DNA from: Modicisalibacter radicis
GTDB taxonomy: Bacteria; Pseudomonadota; Gammaproteobacteria; Pseudomonadales; Halomonadaceae
Length of the DNA: 64,000 bases
NCBI RefSeq assembly: GCF_900961225.1
Contig: NZ_CAAHFN010000131.1
Span: 1 to 64,000, forward strand
Reading direction: 5' to 3'
Positions 9,629 through 18,329 of the stretch are shown in pieces. The translations under genes and the position numbers were made by a program. Position 1 is the stretch's first letter, and every line of letters starts with the position of its first letter. The notes under the pieces were generated by a model. It made no database searches. It saw only the letters and a program-made list of their open reading frames with translations, and had not been told where the DNA came from.

Positions 9629-10168
9629 ATGCCAACGTTATGCGATGCTGCGCGCTCCGTGCTAATCCTCGTCGACTTTCAGGAAGGGCTGTTGCCGGTT
9701 ATCCAAGAGGGCGAGGCCGTCGTCGAGCGAGCGGTGATTCTCGCCAGGGCGGGGAGAGAACTGGGCGTACCCGTCCTGGCGACCGAACAGAATCCCGAAG
9801 GCCTGGGCGCGAACCATCCCCGGATTCGTCAGACGAGCGATCGCACGCTGGCCAAGACCTGCTTCGATGCCAGCAGCCAGCCCGGCTTCTTGTCCAATAT
9901 CGAGCCGCATCGGGACGAGCTGATCGTTGCGGGTTGTGAAGCCCATGTCTGCGTACTGCAGACCGCACTCGGGCTAATCGAGCACGGCTACCGCGTCCGG
10001 CTGGTGGCAGATGCCGTTGGCTCACGGCGCTCGTCGGACCGGGAGCTGGCAATCGCTAGAGCCGGGGCCGCCGGTGCCACGGTGGTGACGAGTGAAATGG
10101 TTATCTTCGAATGGATGCGGCATAGCGAGCACCCGGCATTCCGCTCGGTGCTACGACTCGTGAAGTGA
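9629..10168 (+). CDS. Isochorismatase-family cysteine hydrolase (YcaC-like)
   Basis: 179 residues with the family triad visible: Asp16 (LVDFQEG), Lys76 (LAKTCF) and Cys108 (HVCVLQTALGL), plus the conserved cis-peptide region before the Cys. Members hydrolyse amide or vinyl-ether bonds in small molecules (nicotinamide, isochorismate, hydantoin-derived ureas); substrate unknown here. The start has GGAAACGAT immediately upstream. It stands alone between the kinase gene and a convergent map gene. Confidence 0.9.
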   Translation: MPTLCDAARSVLILVDFQEGLLPVIQEGEAVVERAVILARAGRELGVPVLATEQNPEGLGANHPRIRQTSDRTLAKTCFDASSQPGFLSNIEPHRDELIVAGCEAHVCVLQTALGLIEHGYRVRLVADAVGSRRSSDRELAIARAGAAGATVVTSEMVIFEWMRHSEHPAFRSVLRLVK

Positions 10169-10240
10169 GGGATACCGACGCGATTCCTGGTCGCTCGGCT
10201 CGACATGCCAGTGATTGGCTTCCAGGCGAACGGAGGGGGA

Positions 10241-10990
10241 TCACCCCGGCAGTGTAACGACGATGGCCCTGCGCTCCGTGGCGACGACCGTGTGCTCATA
10301 CTGCACGACGGGGGCACGGGGCTCGCTGTAGAGTGTCCATCCGTCATCCCCTTCGGCGGCCCGGAGCCCGCCCCTGGACAGGAACGGCTCGACGGTCAGC
10401 ACGAGCCCCTTGTTGATACGCCGCTTGTCGCCCCGGGTGGGCCAGGTCGCGATCTCTTGGGGATATTCGTGCAGCGATCGACCCACACCGTGGCTGGCGA
10501 GATTGCGGATCAGCGTGTAGCCCCGCTCCGAGGCAAAGCGCCCGATGGCCTTGCCGATGCCCGCCAGCGGCTTGTCGCTGCCGACCCTGGCAATGCCGAT
10601 CTGCATGGCGCGCTTGCCGTCATGGCAGAGACGCTCCAGCGCGGGATCCACCGGCGCGACACGATAGGTAGACCCGGTATCCGCGAAATAGCCGTTCTTC
10701 GAGGCCGATACGTCGATGTTGACTAGGTCGCCCGGCGCGATGACTCTCTCGCCCGGGATGCCGTGGGCGATCTGCTCGTTGACGCTGATGCAGGTCGTTC
10801 CCGGAAAGCCGTAGCAGGATTGCGGCGCCGACACGGCGCCCTCACGCTCCAGTAGCGCCTTGCCGATCTCATCCAGCTCCCGCGTCGTCATGCCGGGCTC
10901 CATCGCCTTCGCCATGGCGCGCATGGTGTTGGCGACGATACGGCCGATTTCCTTCAGCCCGTCCAGTTCGGCTTGCTTGGTGATCGTCAT
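10241..10990 (-). CDS. map: Methionine aminopeptidase, type I
   Basis: 249 residues, the normal size of the bacterial enzyme. It removes the initiator Met from nascent proteins. All five metal ligands are visible: Asp93 and Asp104 (NIDVSASKNGYFADTG), His167 (ASHGVGRSLHEYP), Glu201 (TVEPF) and Glu232 (QYEHTVV), and substrate-binding His76 is in AHGIPG. The usual GHGIG motif reads SHGVG, seen in secondary MAPs. It is not next to rpsB, where the housekeeping copy normally lies in gammaproteobacteria, so this may be a second paralogue. Confidence 0.93.
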   Translation of the reverse strand: MTITKQAELDGLKEIGRIVANTMRAMAKAMEPGMTTRELDEIGKALLEREGAVSAPQSCYGFPGTTCISVNEQIAHGIPGERVIAPGDLVNIDVSASKNGYFADTGSTYRVAPVDPALERLCHDGKRAMQIGIARVGSDKPLAGIGKAIGRFASERGYTLIRNLASHGVGRSLHEYPQEIATWPTRGDKRRINKGLVLTVEPFLSRGGLRAAEGDDGWTLYSEPRAPVVQYEHTVVATERRAIVVTLPG

Positions 10991-11185
10991 TCTGCGGTCT
11001 CTTTCGAAGTCGAAGCCAGTTTACCGGCTAACGCCGGGGATGTGCCGTAAAAACCGTCATCGTCGCGAGCCGGGCCGGCGGTTGGCCTCGGGGTACTGCA
11101 TCATGATCATGGCGGTGATCGCGCATTTCCATTGCTGAAGTGAAGCGCCGGAATACAGGATAGGCAGGGTGCCGCCCGGGACTGA

Positions 11186-11335
11186 TCCGGTGTCATTCAA
11201 CAAGCGGGCTCGGGCGGTGCGCGCAAGGGCGCGCTCAGCTGCACGGTGAAAGGTGAACGCGTCATCATCAAGGGGCGTGTTGCGCCTTACCTGAAGGGTA
11301 TGCTGACGCTGCCCGATTCACTACAGGCTCGGTAG
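11186..11335 (+). pseudogene. Possible C-terminal gene remnant, family unknown
   Basis: An open frame of 49 codons from just after a stop at 11183 to a TAG at 11333, with no plausible start. The translation looks protein-like (mixed charged and hydrophobic, phrases such as TVKGERVIIKG and APYLKGMLTLP) rather than the Arg/Ala-rich sequence typical of out-of-frame reading here. I do not recognise the family. It may be a decayed gene end or chance. Confidence 0.25.
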
Positions 11336-11378
11336 CGTTACTGCCTCGAACGCCCTCATCGGCTTCTGCGCCAAGCCA

Positions 11379-11405
11379 GCGAGATGACGCGGCGCGTCAT
11401 CTCGC
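11379..11405. terminator. Perfect 12-bp inverted repeat, probable terminator
   Basis: GCGAGATGACGC (11379-11390) pairs exactly with GCGTCATCTCGC (11394-11405) across a 3-base loop. It lies 22 bases beyond the stop of the minus-strand gene at 11428 and probably ends its transcript. The T-tract is poor on both strands. Confidence 0.55.
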
Positions 11406-11427
11406 TGTTCGCTTCACGCCATGCAAT

Positions 11428-12741
11428 TCACTGCTCGCCCTCCCGCGTCACTCGCCAGATGGTGTTGGCAAGATCGTCGGCGATGATGACGGCGCCGTCC
11501 GGGGCGACGGTAACGCCGACGGGCCGGCCGCGCGTTCTGCTGTCGCTGGTGAGAAATCCGGTCACGAAATCGATGGGATCGCCGTCAGGTCGGCCGTTGC
11601 TGAAAGGCACGAAGACGACCTTGTAGCCGACGGGATCGGAGCGGTTCCAGCTGCCATGCTCGCCGATGAACACACCTTCCGTGAAGTCGCCGCCCACGGC
11701 GGGTGTGGCGAAGTCGAGGCCGAGCGGGGCGACGTGCGAACTCAGGCTGTAGTCGGGCATGATCGCCGACGCCACCTTTTCGGGTTTCTGCGGACGCACG
11801 CGCGGGTCGACATGCTGCCCCCAGTAACTATAGGGCCAGCCGTAGAAACCGCCTTCCTGCACGGCGGTGAGGTAGTCGGGGACCAGGTTCGGTCCAAGTT
11901 CGTCGCGCTCGTTGACCACCGTCCAGAGCTGATCCGTGTCCGGCTGGATGGTCAGCGCCGTGGGGTTGCGCAGACCGGTCGCGTAAGGCTTGTGCGCGCC
12001 GGTCTCGGCGTCGATCTGCCAGATCTCGGCCCGGTCGACCTCCGCCGCCATGCCGCGCTCGGTGATGTTGCTGTTGGAACCGATGCCGACATAGAGAAAT
12101 TGCCCGTCGGCGCTCGCGGTCAGCGACTTGGTCCAGTGGTGGTTGATCCGCGAGGGGAGCTGCGCGACCACCTCCGGCGGGCCACTGGCCTGGGTCTGGC
12201 CCCGCTGGTAGTCGAACTGCACCAGCGCATCCTGATTGGCGACATACAGAGCGTCGTCCACCAGGGCGAGCCCGTACGGCGCGTTCAAGTTGTCGGCGAA
12301 AACCAGCTGATTCTCATAGGTGCCGTCATCGTTGCTGTCGCGCAGCAGGGTCAAGCGATCGCCGCTCTCGACCGAGGCGCTGCCTTGCGACTGGATAATG
12401 CCGGCAATGAAGTCCTTCGGCCTGGATTTCGGGGCATTGCCGCCGCCTTTGCCTTCGGCCACCAGGATGTCGCCGTTGGGCAGCACCAGTGTCTGGCGCG
12501 GTATCTTCAGGTCGGTGGCGATGGCCGTGATCGTGAAGCCGTCGGGCACCGTCGGTTTCCGGTCGCCCCATGGCGCCGGCTCGGGCACCGTCATGTCGGG
12601 CAGCAGCCCTCGCTGCGGCTCGGGCAGGGTCGGGTCGGCCCCGTACTGGCGTTGCGACTCGGCGGCTTGGGCGATTCCGGCGGCCAGAACAATCGACAGG
12701 CTCGAGAGAGAGGCGGCATGACGGATGCTGGAAAGCTTCAT
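11428..12741 (-). CDS. PQQ-type sugar dehydrogenase / L-sorbosone dehydrogenase-like beta-propeller, periplasmic
   Basis: 437 residues. A signal peptide (cleavage near IAQA|AES) precedes a six-bladed quinoprotein propeller of the sorbosone/glucose dehydrogenase class: DGFTITAIATDLKIPRQ, LPNGDILVAEG, then ALYVANQDALVQF, LRNPTALTIQPDTDQLWTVVNERDELG, and FIGEHGSWNRSDPVGYKVVFVPF. The likely role is PQQ-dependent oxidation of an aldose or related sugar in the periplasm, feeding electrons to the respiratory chain; the true substrate is unknown. The start overlaps the stop of the upstream membrane protein by 4 bases, so the two form an operon and the partner may be its membrane anchor. Confidence 0.85.
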   Translation of the reverse strand: MKLSSIRHAASLSSLSIVLAAGIAQAAESQRQYGADPTLPEPQRGLLPDMTVPEPAPWGDRKPTVPDGFTITAIATDLKIPRQTLVLPNGDILVAEGKGGGNAPKSRPKDFIAGIIQSQGSASVESGDRLTLLRDSNDDGTYENQLVFADNLNAPYGLALVDDALYVANQDALVQFDYQRGQTQASGPPEVVAQLPSRINHHWTKSLTASADGQFLYVGIGSNSNITERGMAAEVDRAEIWQIDAETGAHKPYATGLRNPTALTIQPDTDQLWTVVNERDELGPNLVPDYLTAVQEGGFYGWPYSYWGQHVDPRVRPQKPEKVASAIMPDYSLSSHVAPLGLDFATPAVGGDFTEGVFIGEHGSWNRSDPVGYKVVFVPFSNGRPDGDPIDFVTGFLTSDSRTRGRPVGVTVAPDGAVIIADDLANTIWRVTREGEQ

Positions 12742-13166
12742 TTCCGACCTCCGGTTTCACGGCTGGCAAACCCGATCCAGATCGCGGCAAACGCGAGTAC
12801 CGCAACGACCATCGAGAGCACGAAACCCGTGGGCATCATGCCCCAGGCATCCCTGGCATGAACCAGGGCATTGACGAAGCTCAGTATCCAGGTCACCAGC
12901 AGCAGCACGAAATAGGCGACGGCAAGACCGCGGCTAGCGGCGGGGCGGAATATTCCGATGAGAGCGGCTATCAGTGCGAAGCCGTTGAAGACGAGGCCGC
13001 CGGCGATCAGCCAGGAGGCGAAATGGCTCCACTGGACGTTGTAACTCGTCGAGTAGGCGTAATCGCTCAACGCGGCGCCCAGAAAGAGCGGGAAGGCTCC
13101 GGCGAGTAGTAGGCCATGAAATGGATTCTGCCCGCTCCGAGCCGGTCGTTCGGCAGTGGCGACCAT
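12738..13166 (-). CDS. DUF2231-like four-helix membrane protein
   Basis: 142 residues with four hydrophobic helices (about 17-38, 49-73, 80-103 and 113-135), matching the small membrane proteins that precede sorbosone-dehydrogenase-like genes. A longer open frame begins at 13313, but the ATG at 13166 has AAGGAG seven bases upstream and the upstream portion is not protein-like. It probably anchors or passes electrons from the secreted quinoprotein encoded next (4-base overlap); no heme or metal motif is evident. Confidence 0.75.
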   Translation of the reverse strand: MVATAERPARSGQNPFHGLLLAGAFPLFLGAALSDYAYSTSYNVQWSHFASWLIAGGLVFNGFALIAALIGIFRPAASRGLAVAYFVLLLVTWILSFVNALVHARDAWGMMPTGFVLSMVVAVLAFAAIWIGFASRETGGRK

Positions 13167-13383
13167 GGCAAGCTCCTTTTGCTGATCAAGCGAAGACGCG
13201 CCGCCGGGGTGGCTGGGGTCTTCTCCTGGCGGTCCATTCGGCTGGAGTGTAGTCGACGCGTTGAGCATCCAACAAAGTGCCGTGCGATTCGCTCCAGGCG
13301 CTGGTGCCTGCAATGTATCGGCCAGTGGACCGGCATGCGCTCCGAGCCACTTTCTTGCGGAAGCAGGCTTGCGGAAGTACGCG

Positions 13384-14061
13384 CTATCCCAGCAGCATCA
13401 TGCCTTGTTCGATATCGGCAGCGATCGCCCGACAGAAAGCCTCGCGATCGTCGCGTTTGAGCGCCTCGGTCACTTCGCGATGATGATCGTCGGCGATGCT
13501 CGACGCTCCCCAGCGCATGCAGATGTAGCGCATGCTTGGCCCGTACTGCAGCCAGAGGATCTCGACCAGCGGCAACAGCACCCGCGAGTGGCTGAGGCGG
13601 TAGATATGGAAGTGGAACTGGTAGTTGCCGCGCATGTAACGCACGAGATCGCCCTGTTCGATGGCGGCGTTGATCCCGGCGTCGATTCGCTCCAGGGCCT
13701 CGATATCGGCAGCGGCGATGTTGACGAATGCCTGGCGCGAGATTTCGGTTTCCAGGTTCTGGCGCGCATACAGCACTTCGTGGAAGCGCTCGCGGCTCAA
13801 CTCGGGGACGATGATCTTGCGGCTGTCGGAGAACACCAGTGCTCCCTCCGTGACCAGCCAGCGCACTGCCTCCCGTGCCGGCATGGCACTGGTGCCGTAT
13901 TCCGCGGCTATACGCCGGATCGAGATCACCTCGCCGGGCGAGAAGTCTCCCTCGCATAACCGCACGCGCAAGGCCCGGTGCAGGCGGGTCGAAGCGGTGT
14001 CGGGCGAAAACGCATCGCGATGGGCGGTCACTGCTGTGGTCATGCCGTTGGCCATTGTCAT
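13384..14061 (-). CDS. GntR family regulator, FadR/FCD subgroup
   Basis: 225 residues. A winged helix lies at ~20-85 (LRVRLCEGDFSPGEVISIRRIAAEYGTS, AREAVRWL) and a C-terminal all-helical FCD effector domain has the metal/ligand-binding pattern of this subgroup (Asp in YARQNLE region, His in YQFHFHIY, His pair in DDHHREV). It is divergent from the glutamine-synthetase-like gene, and the space between them carries a perfect 28-bp palindrome, so it most likely represses the amine locus and itself until an effector (amine or gamma-glutamyl amine) binds. Confidence 0.9.
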   Translation of the reverse strand: MTMANGMTTAVTAHRDAFSPDTASTRLHRALRVRLCEGDFSPGEVISIRRIAAEYGTSAMPAREAVRWLVTEGALVFSDSRKIIVPELSRERFHEVLYARQNLETEISRQAFVNIAAADIEALERIDAGINAAIEQGDLVRYMRGNYQFHFHIYRLSHSRVLLPLVEILWLQYGPSMRYICMRWGASSIADDHHREVTEALKRDDREAFCRAIAADIEQGMMLLG

Positions 14062-14154
14062 TTCGCTTGTTGCGGGTCAGCGGTGCTGGCTAGGCAGCCT
14101 ATCCTAACTCAGCCACGCGATCACGACGCCTTGTGAGCATTGCAGGCCTTTGCT

Positions 14155-14182
14155 AGTGTGATCACACGCGTGTGATCACACT
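14155..14182. promoter_or_regulatory. Perfect 28-bp palindrome: double GntR-type operator
   Basis: Two identical copies of GTGTGATCACAC (14156-14167 and 14170-14181) separated by GC, framed by A and T, form a perfect 28-base palindrome. Each copy is itself a palindrome. It lies 33 bases before the puuA-like start codon and ~94 bases before the GntR gene. The TGTGATCACA core fits FCD-type GntR operators; CRP sites need a 6-base gap between half-sites, which is absent here. Confidence 0.8.
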
Positions 14183-14214
14183 GACTCCTAACAATACAAT
14201 AGCGAGAGCGATCC

Positions 14215-15585
14215 ATGTCGCAACCTTCACCCTCGCATGCCGTTCACGATGCCGAGCGCCTCAACGGACACGCTGCCAGTCAGCGGATCGACGTGCTCTG
14301 TGTCGACATGAACGGCATCCCGCGCGGCAAGTGGGTACCCGCCGCGCAGCTCGACAAGGTGCTGGCCGGGCAGGTTCGCCTGCCGCTTTCGACCCAGTCG
14401 CTGGATATCTGGGGCGAGGACAACGATGCCCTCACCGGGCTATCGCAGTCCATCGGCGACCCGGATGGCGTCTGCCGCGCAGACGAGCGCACCTTGTCCC
14501 CGCTACCGTGGGCCAACGGTCATCAGGTTCTCGCCACCCTGCACGACCTGGACGGCACACCGAGTTTCATGGATCCGCGTGCCATCCTGAGCGCCGTGAC
14601 CGAGCGATTCCGCAAGCACGGCTGGACGCCGGTGGTCGCCATCGAGCTGGAGTTCTACCTGCTCGACGCCAGTGAACGGCAGGCACTGAGACTCATGCCG
14701 CCTGCCTCGCTGTGTCCTGGTGGCGTGCCCCGGGGGCAGCAACTCTATGAAATGGACGCGATGGAATCGCTGAGCGAGGTGCTCGGCACCATCCGCGCCT
14801 TTGCCGAGGCCCAGCAGATACCGGCGGACACCTTGATCGCCGAGTTCGGCCCCGGTCAGTATGAGGTCAATCTGTGGCACCGCCCGGATGCCCTGGCCGC
14901 CGCCGACGATGCGCTCTGCTTCAAGCGCCTGGTGGCTCAGGCCGCCAAGCGCCACGGACTGGCCAGCACTTTCATGGCCAAGCCCTACACCGAGCAGGCG
15001 GGGTCTGGCATGCACCTGCATATCAGCGTGATCGACGATGCCGGGAACAACGTCCTGGACGAAGCCAACGGCGCCGGGCATCTCGAGACCGCCATCGGGG
15101 GCGTGATGAGCAGTCTGCTCGATGCCCAGGCGATCCTCGCCCCACACGCCAATTCCTATCGGCGCTTTCAGCCGGACTGCTTCGCACCGATCGAGTGCAA
15201 CTGGGGCCGCGACCATCGCGGCGCGGCGGTGCGCGTACCGGAATGGCGCGGTTCCGGCGCGCGACTGGAACATCGCGTGGCCGGCGCCGACGCCAACCCC
15301 TACCTGGTTGCCGCGGCACTGCTCGGCGGTGTCCTGCAGGGGCTCGAGCAACGCATCGTGCCGCCGCCCGCCATCGAGGACGAAGCCAGCTCGCCGCAGC
15401 GTCCCGAGTGCCTCACCCACGACTGGCTCGCCGCCATCGAGCGCTTCGCCGTCTCGCCGGCCATGGCCGACATCTTCGGCGCCGAGTATCGCGATCTCTA
15501 CGCCAAGGTGAAGCGACACGAGGCCCAGCGCACGTTGGCCATGGTCACCGACATCGATCGCCAGATCTATCTCACTCGGTTCTAA
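14215..15585 (+). CDS. Glutamine synthetase-like gamma-glutamyl-amine ligase (PuuA-like)
   Basis: 456 residues with the glutamine synthetase fold: metal-binding IELEFYLLD and EFGPGQYEVNL, the GSGMHLHISV histidine loop, and the C-terminal RVPEWRGSGARLEHRVAGADANPYL ATP/glutamate-binding block. It lacks the adenylylation tail of GlnA and is shorter, like PuuA/GlnA3-type ligases that attach glutamate to putrescine or another amine using ATP. It heads an operon with an FAD oxidase nine bases downstream, which would oxidise the gamma-glutamyl amine. The context gives amine catabolism; the exact amine is not evident. Confidence 0.88.
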   Translation: MSQPSPSHAVHDAERLNGHAASQRIDVLCVDMNGIPRGKWVPAAQLDKVLAGQVRLPLSTQSLDIWGEDNDALTGLSQSIGDPDGVCRADERTLSPLPWANGHQVLATLHDLDGTPSFMDPRAILSAVTERFRKHGWTPVVAIELEFYLLDASERQALRLMPPASLCPGGVPRGQQLYEMDAMESLSEVLGTIRAFAEAQQIPADTLIAEFGPGQYEVNLWHRPDALAAADDALCFKRLVAQAAKRHGLASTFMAKPYTEQAGSGMHLHISVIDDAGNNVLDEANGAGHLETAIGGVMSSLLDAQAILAPHANSYRRFQPDCFAPIECNWGRDHRGAAVRVPEWRGSGARLEHRVAGADANPYLVAAALLGGVLQGLEQRIVPPPAIEDEASSPQRPECLTHDWLAAIERFAVSPAMADIFGAEYRDLYAKVKRHEAQRTLAMVTDIDRQIYLTRF

Positions 15586-15594
15586 GGAGAAGAC

Positions 15595-16884
15595 ATGAAC
15601 CAGGCACGCTGCGCTTCCTACTATGCCGCGTCGATCGTCGAGGAGTCCGACTATCCGCGCCTGGAAGGCGAGCACCGGGTCGACGTGGCGATCGTCGGCG
15701 GCGGCTTCACCGGCGTGGCCACCGCGGTGGAGCTGGCCGAGCGCGGCTACCGCGTCGCCGTCGTCGAGGCTCACAAGATCGGCTGGGGCGCCAGCGGGCG
15801 CAACGGCGGCCAGGTCACCGGCAGCCTCTCCGGGCAGGACGCCATGGCCCGGCAGATGCCGCGCACGCTGGGCGACGCCGCCGGCGACTTCGTCTGGAAC
15901 CTGCGCTGGCGGGGCCATCGAATCATCCGCGAACGCGTCGCGAAGTACGCCATTGCCTGCGATCTCAAGCACGGCCACCTGCAGGCAGCCTACAAGCCCG
16001 GCCACATCAAGGCGTTGCGCCAGGATTTCGAGGAGTCCAAGCGCCATGCCATCGGCGAGCACATCCATTGGCTGGACGGGGACGCGGTGCGCGACGTGAT
16101 CGGCACCGGGCTCTACCACGGCGCGATCCGCAACGATTACAACATGCACCTGCACCCGCTGAACCTGTGTCTCGGCGAGGCGCGTGCCGCGGCAAGCCAG
16201 GGCGCGCTGATCTTCGAGCGCTCGCCGGTGGTGCGCATCGATCACGGCGAACGCCCCGCCGTGATCGGCGAGCATGGCCGCGTCAGGGCGGACAGCGTGA
16301 TCCTCGCCGGCAACGCCTATCACCGCCTCGAGCGCAAGCAGCTGAAGGGCAAGTTGTTTCCGGCATCGCTGGGCATCGTCACCACCGCTCCGCTGTCGGA
16401 CGAGCAGGTCCAGGCAATCAACCCGGAGGACCTGGCCGTCTACGACACTCGCTTCGTGCTCGACTACTACCGCCTGACCGCCGACAAGCGACTGCTGTTC
16501 GGCGGCGGCGCCAACTACTCGGGCCGCGATTCGGAGGACATCGCTTCTGAGCTGCGCCCGCGCCTGGCGCACACCTTCCCTCGGTTGAAGAACATCGCCA
16601 TCGATTTTCAGTGGCAGGGCATGGCGGGCATCGTCATCAACCGGGTTCCCCAGCTCGGCAAGCTCTCCGACAACGTCTACTACGCCCAGGGCTACTCCGG
16701 CCACGGCATCGCCACCTCGCACATCGTCGGCGAGATCATGGCCAACGCCGTGGCCGGCAGCCTCGAGGAGTTCGATGCCTTCGCCAAGGTCCGCCATATC
16801 CGCGTTCCGCTCAACGAGCGGCTGGGCAATGCCCTGCTGGCCACCGGCATGTGGTATTACCAGCTGCTCGAGAAGCTGAGATAG
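15595..16884 (+). CDS. FAD-dependent gamma-glutamyl-amine oxidase (PuuB-like)
   Basis: 429 residues, DAO-family flavoprotein. N-terminal SYYAAS region, dinucleotide-binding VAIVGGGFTGVATAVELAERG, the ASGRNGGQV loop that contacts FAD, and a C-terminal GYSGHGIATSHIVG motif match gamma-glutamylputrescine oxidase. It would oxidise the product of the preceding ligase to an aldehyde, releasing ammonia or amine and H2O2. AAGGAG precedes the ATG. The aldehyde dehydrogenase (PuuC) and gamma-glutamyl-GABA hydrolase (PuuD) are not in this window. Confidence 0.88.
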   Translation: MNQARCASYYAASIVEESDYPRLEGEHRVDVAIVGGGFTGVATAVELAERGYRVAVVEAHKIGWGASGRNGGQVTGSLSGQDAMARQMPRTLGDAAGDFVWNLRWRGHRIIRERVAKYAIACDLKHGHLQAAYKPGHIKALRQDFEESKRHAIGEHIHWLDGDAVRDVIGTGLYHGAIRNDYNMHLHPLNLCLGEARAAASQGALIFERSPVVRIDHGERPAVIGEHGRVRADSVILAGNAYHRLERKQLKGKLFPASLGIVTTAPLSDEQVQAINPEDLAVYDTRFVLDYYRLTADKRLLFGGGANYSGRDSEDIASELRPRLAHTFPRLKNIAIDFQWQGMAGIVINRVPQLGKLSDNVYYAQGYSGHGIATSHIVGEIMANAVAGSLEEFDAFAKVRHIRVPLNERLGNALLATGMWYYQLLEKLR

Positions 16885-16941
16885 CAGCTCTTCCCCGTCA
16901 TTCACACAGTGCACAACAACAATTCACTAAGGTGAAACACG

Positions 16942-18306
16942 ATGGAATATGACAATTTTCTGGTCCTGCTGCCCACGGCGATCGTTCTGATACTCGCGCT
17001 GTGGACGCGACGCGCCCTCGAACCCCTGGTCCTGGGGGCCTTCATCGGTACCTTGATGATCGACCCCGGCAATGCCTTGAGCAGCCTCACCGAGGATCTG
17101 CTCACGGTGATGACCGATGAAGATGTCGCCTGGGTCATCATGGTCTGCGGCCTGATGGGCAGTATCATCGCGTTACTGCTCAAGTCCGGTTCCTCCCGGG
17201 CCTTCGCCGACAAGCTGATGCGCTATACCACCAGCAAGCCCCGCGCGCTGCTGGGCTGCTGGATAATGGGCATCATCCTGTTCGTCGACGATTACCTGAA
17301 TTCGTTGGCCGTCGGCACTTCCATGCGCAAGGTCACCGACCGCTTCAAGACATCCCGTGAGATGCTGGCCTACGTCATCGACTCCACCGCGGCGCCCATC
17401 AGCGTGCTGATTCCGATCTCGACCTGGGCGGTCTTCTTTGGTGCGCTGCTCGAGACCAACGGGGTCGCGGAGGATGGTCAGGGCGTCTGGACCTATATCC
17501 AGGCCATCCCTTTCATGTTCTATCCCTGGGTCGCCGTGATCCTGGTGCCGCTTTTCATCTTCCGCTGGATTCCCGCATTCGGCCCCATGAAGAAGGCCGA
17601 GCGGCGTGCCGAGGAGAAGGGCCAGTGCGTGCCGCCCGGTGCAGAACACATCGACGATGAAATCGCCCACCTCGAAGCGGACACCCGGACTAAAGGCAGC
17701 ATATGGTCCTTCCTGCTGCCCATGGCCTCGCTGGCCTTCTTCACCTGGTGGTTCGATCTCGACTTCCTGATGGGCATCTTCGTGACCCTGGCCGGGATGA
17801 TCGTGGCTTTCATCGGGCTGAGGAAACTGACCCCCAGCCAGACCTTCGACAACATCCTGGAAGGCTTCAAGTCGATGATGGATGCCCTGGCGGTACTGGT
17901 CGCCGCCTTTCTGTTCAATGAGGTGAATACCTCGCTAGGGCTGGCCGACTACGTCATAACCACGGTCGAGCCGCTGGTCAGCGCCGAGATGCTGCCGTTC
18001 ATCATCTTTACCGTGATGGGCTTCGTCTCCTTCGCCACTGGTTCCAACTGGGGCGTGTTCGTGATCGTTCTGCCGATCGTCGCCGTGCTGGGCCAGAACC
18101 TGGGCGCCGACATGACCCTGGTGATAGGCGCCACGCTCTCCGCCAGCACCTTCGGCAGCCACGCGTGCTTTTATTCCGATGCCACGGTGCTGACCGCTCA
18201 AGCCAGCGGCTGCACGCCGTTCCAGCATGCCTTTACCCAGTTGCCCTATGCGGCCCTGGCGGGATGTATCGCCGCCGCGGGTTACCTGGCGCTGGGATAC
18301 ATGTGA
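16942..18306 (+). CDS. NhaC-type Na+/H+ antiporter family carrier
   Basis: 454 residues with about 11-12 hydrophobic helices. The family core is visible (ILFVDDYLNSLAVGTSMRKVTD, STAAPISVLIPISTWAVFFGAL, and a C-terminal ATGSNWGVFVIVLPIVA and ASTFGSHACFYSD). Annotated members are Na+/H+ antiporters, but carriers of this family embedded in catabolic operons often exchange organic solutes. Placed between two amine-oxidase genes under the same promoter, it is a good candidate for uptake of the amine substrate (inference). Confidence 0.85.
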   Translation: MEYDNFLVLLPTAIVLILALWTRRALEPLVLGAFIGTLMIDPGNALSSLTEDLLTVMTDEDVAWVIMVCGLMGSIIALLLKSGSSRAFADKLMRYTTSKPRALLGCWIMGIILFVDDYLNSLAVGTSMRKVTDRFKTSREMLAYVIDSTAAPISVLIPISTWAVFFGALLETNGVAEDGQGVWTYIQAIPFMFYPWVAVILVPLFIFRWIPAFGPMKKAERRAEEKGQCVPPGAEHIDDEIAHLEADTRTKGSIWSFLLPMASLAFFTWWFDLDFLMGIFVTLAGMIVAFIGLRKLTPSQTFDNILEGFKSMMDALAVLVAAFLFNEVNTSLGLADYVITTVEPLVSAEMLPFIIFTVMGFVSFATGSNWGVFVIVLPIVAVLGQNLGADMTLVIGATLSASTFGSHACFYSDATVLTAQASGCTPFQHAFTQLPYAALAGCIAAAGYLALGYM

Positions 18307-18329
18307 TCACCGACCTTGGCAGGTACTCC

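Larger units (their letters stand above)
10991..11427. other. Intergenic stretch between map and the sorbosone-dehydrogenase-like gene
   Basis: 437 bases without an intact gene. The map end holds that gene's promoter. Around 11186-11335 an open frame without a start codon may be a gene remnant (listed separately). A perfect 12-bp hairpin lies at 11379-11405. Nothing else is recognisable. Confidence 0.6.

Noticed and set aside
14155..14182. CRP binding site
   Set aside because: TGTGA and TCACA half-sites are present, but CRP needs a 6-base gap; here they are adjacent or 14 apart, which fits a GntR palindrome better.
14503..16914. 803-codon open frame on the minus strand
   Set aside because: Antisense shadow of the PuuA-like and PuuB-like genes; composition reflects the high-GC opposite strand, with no recognisable domain.
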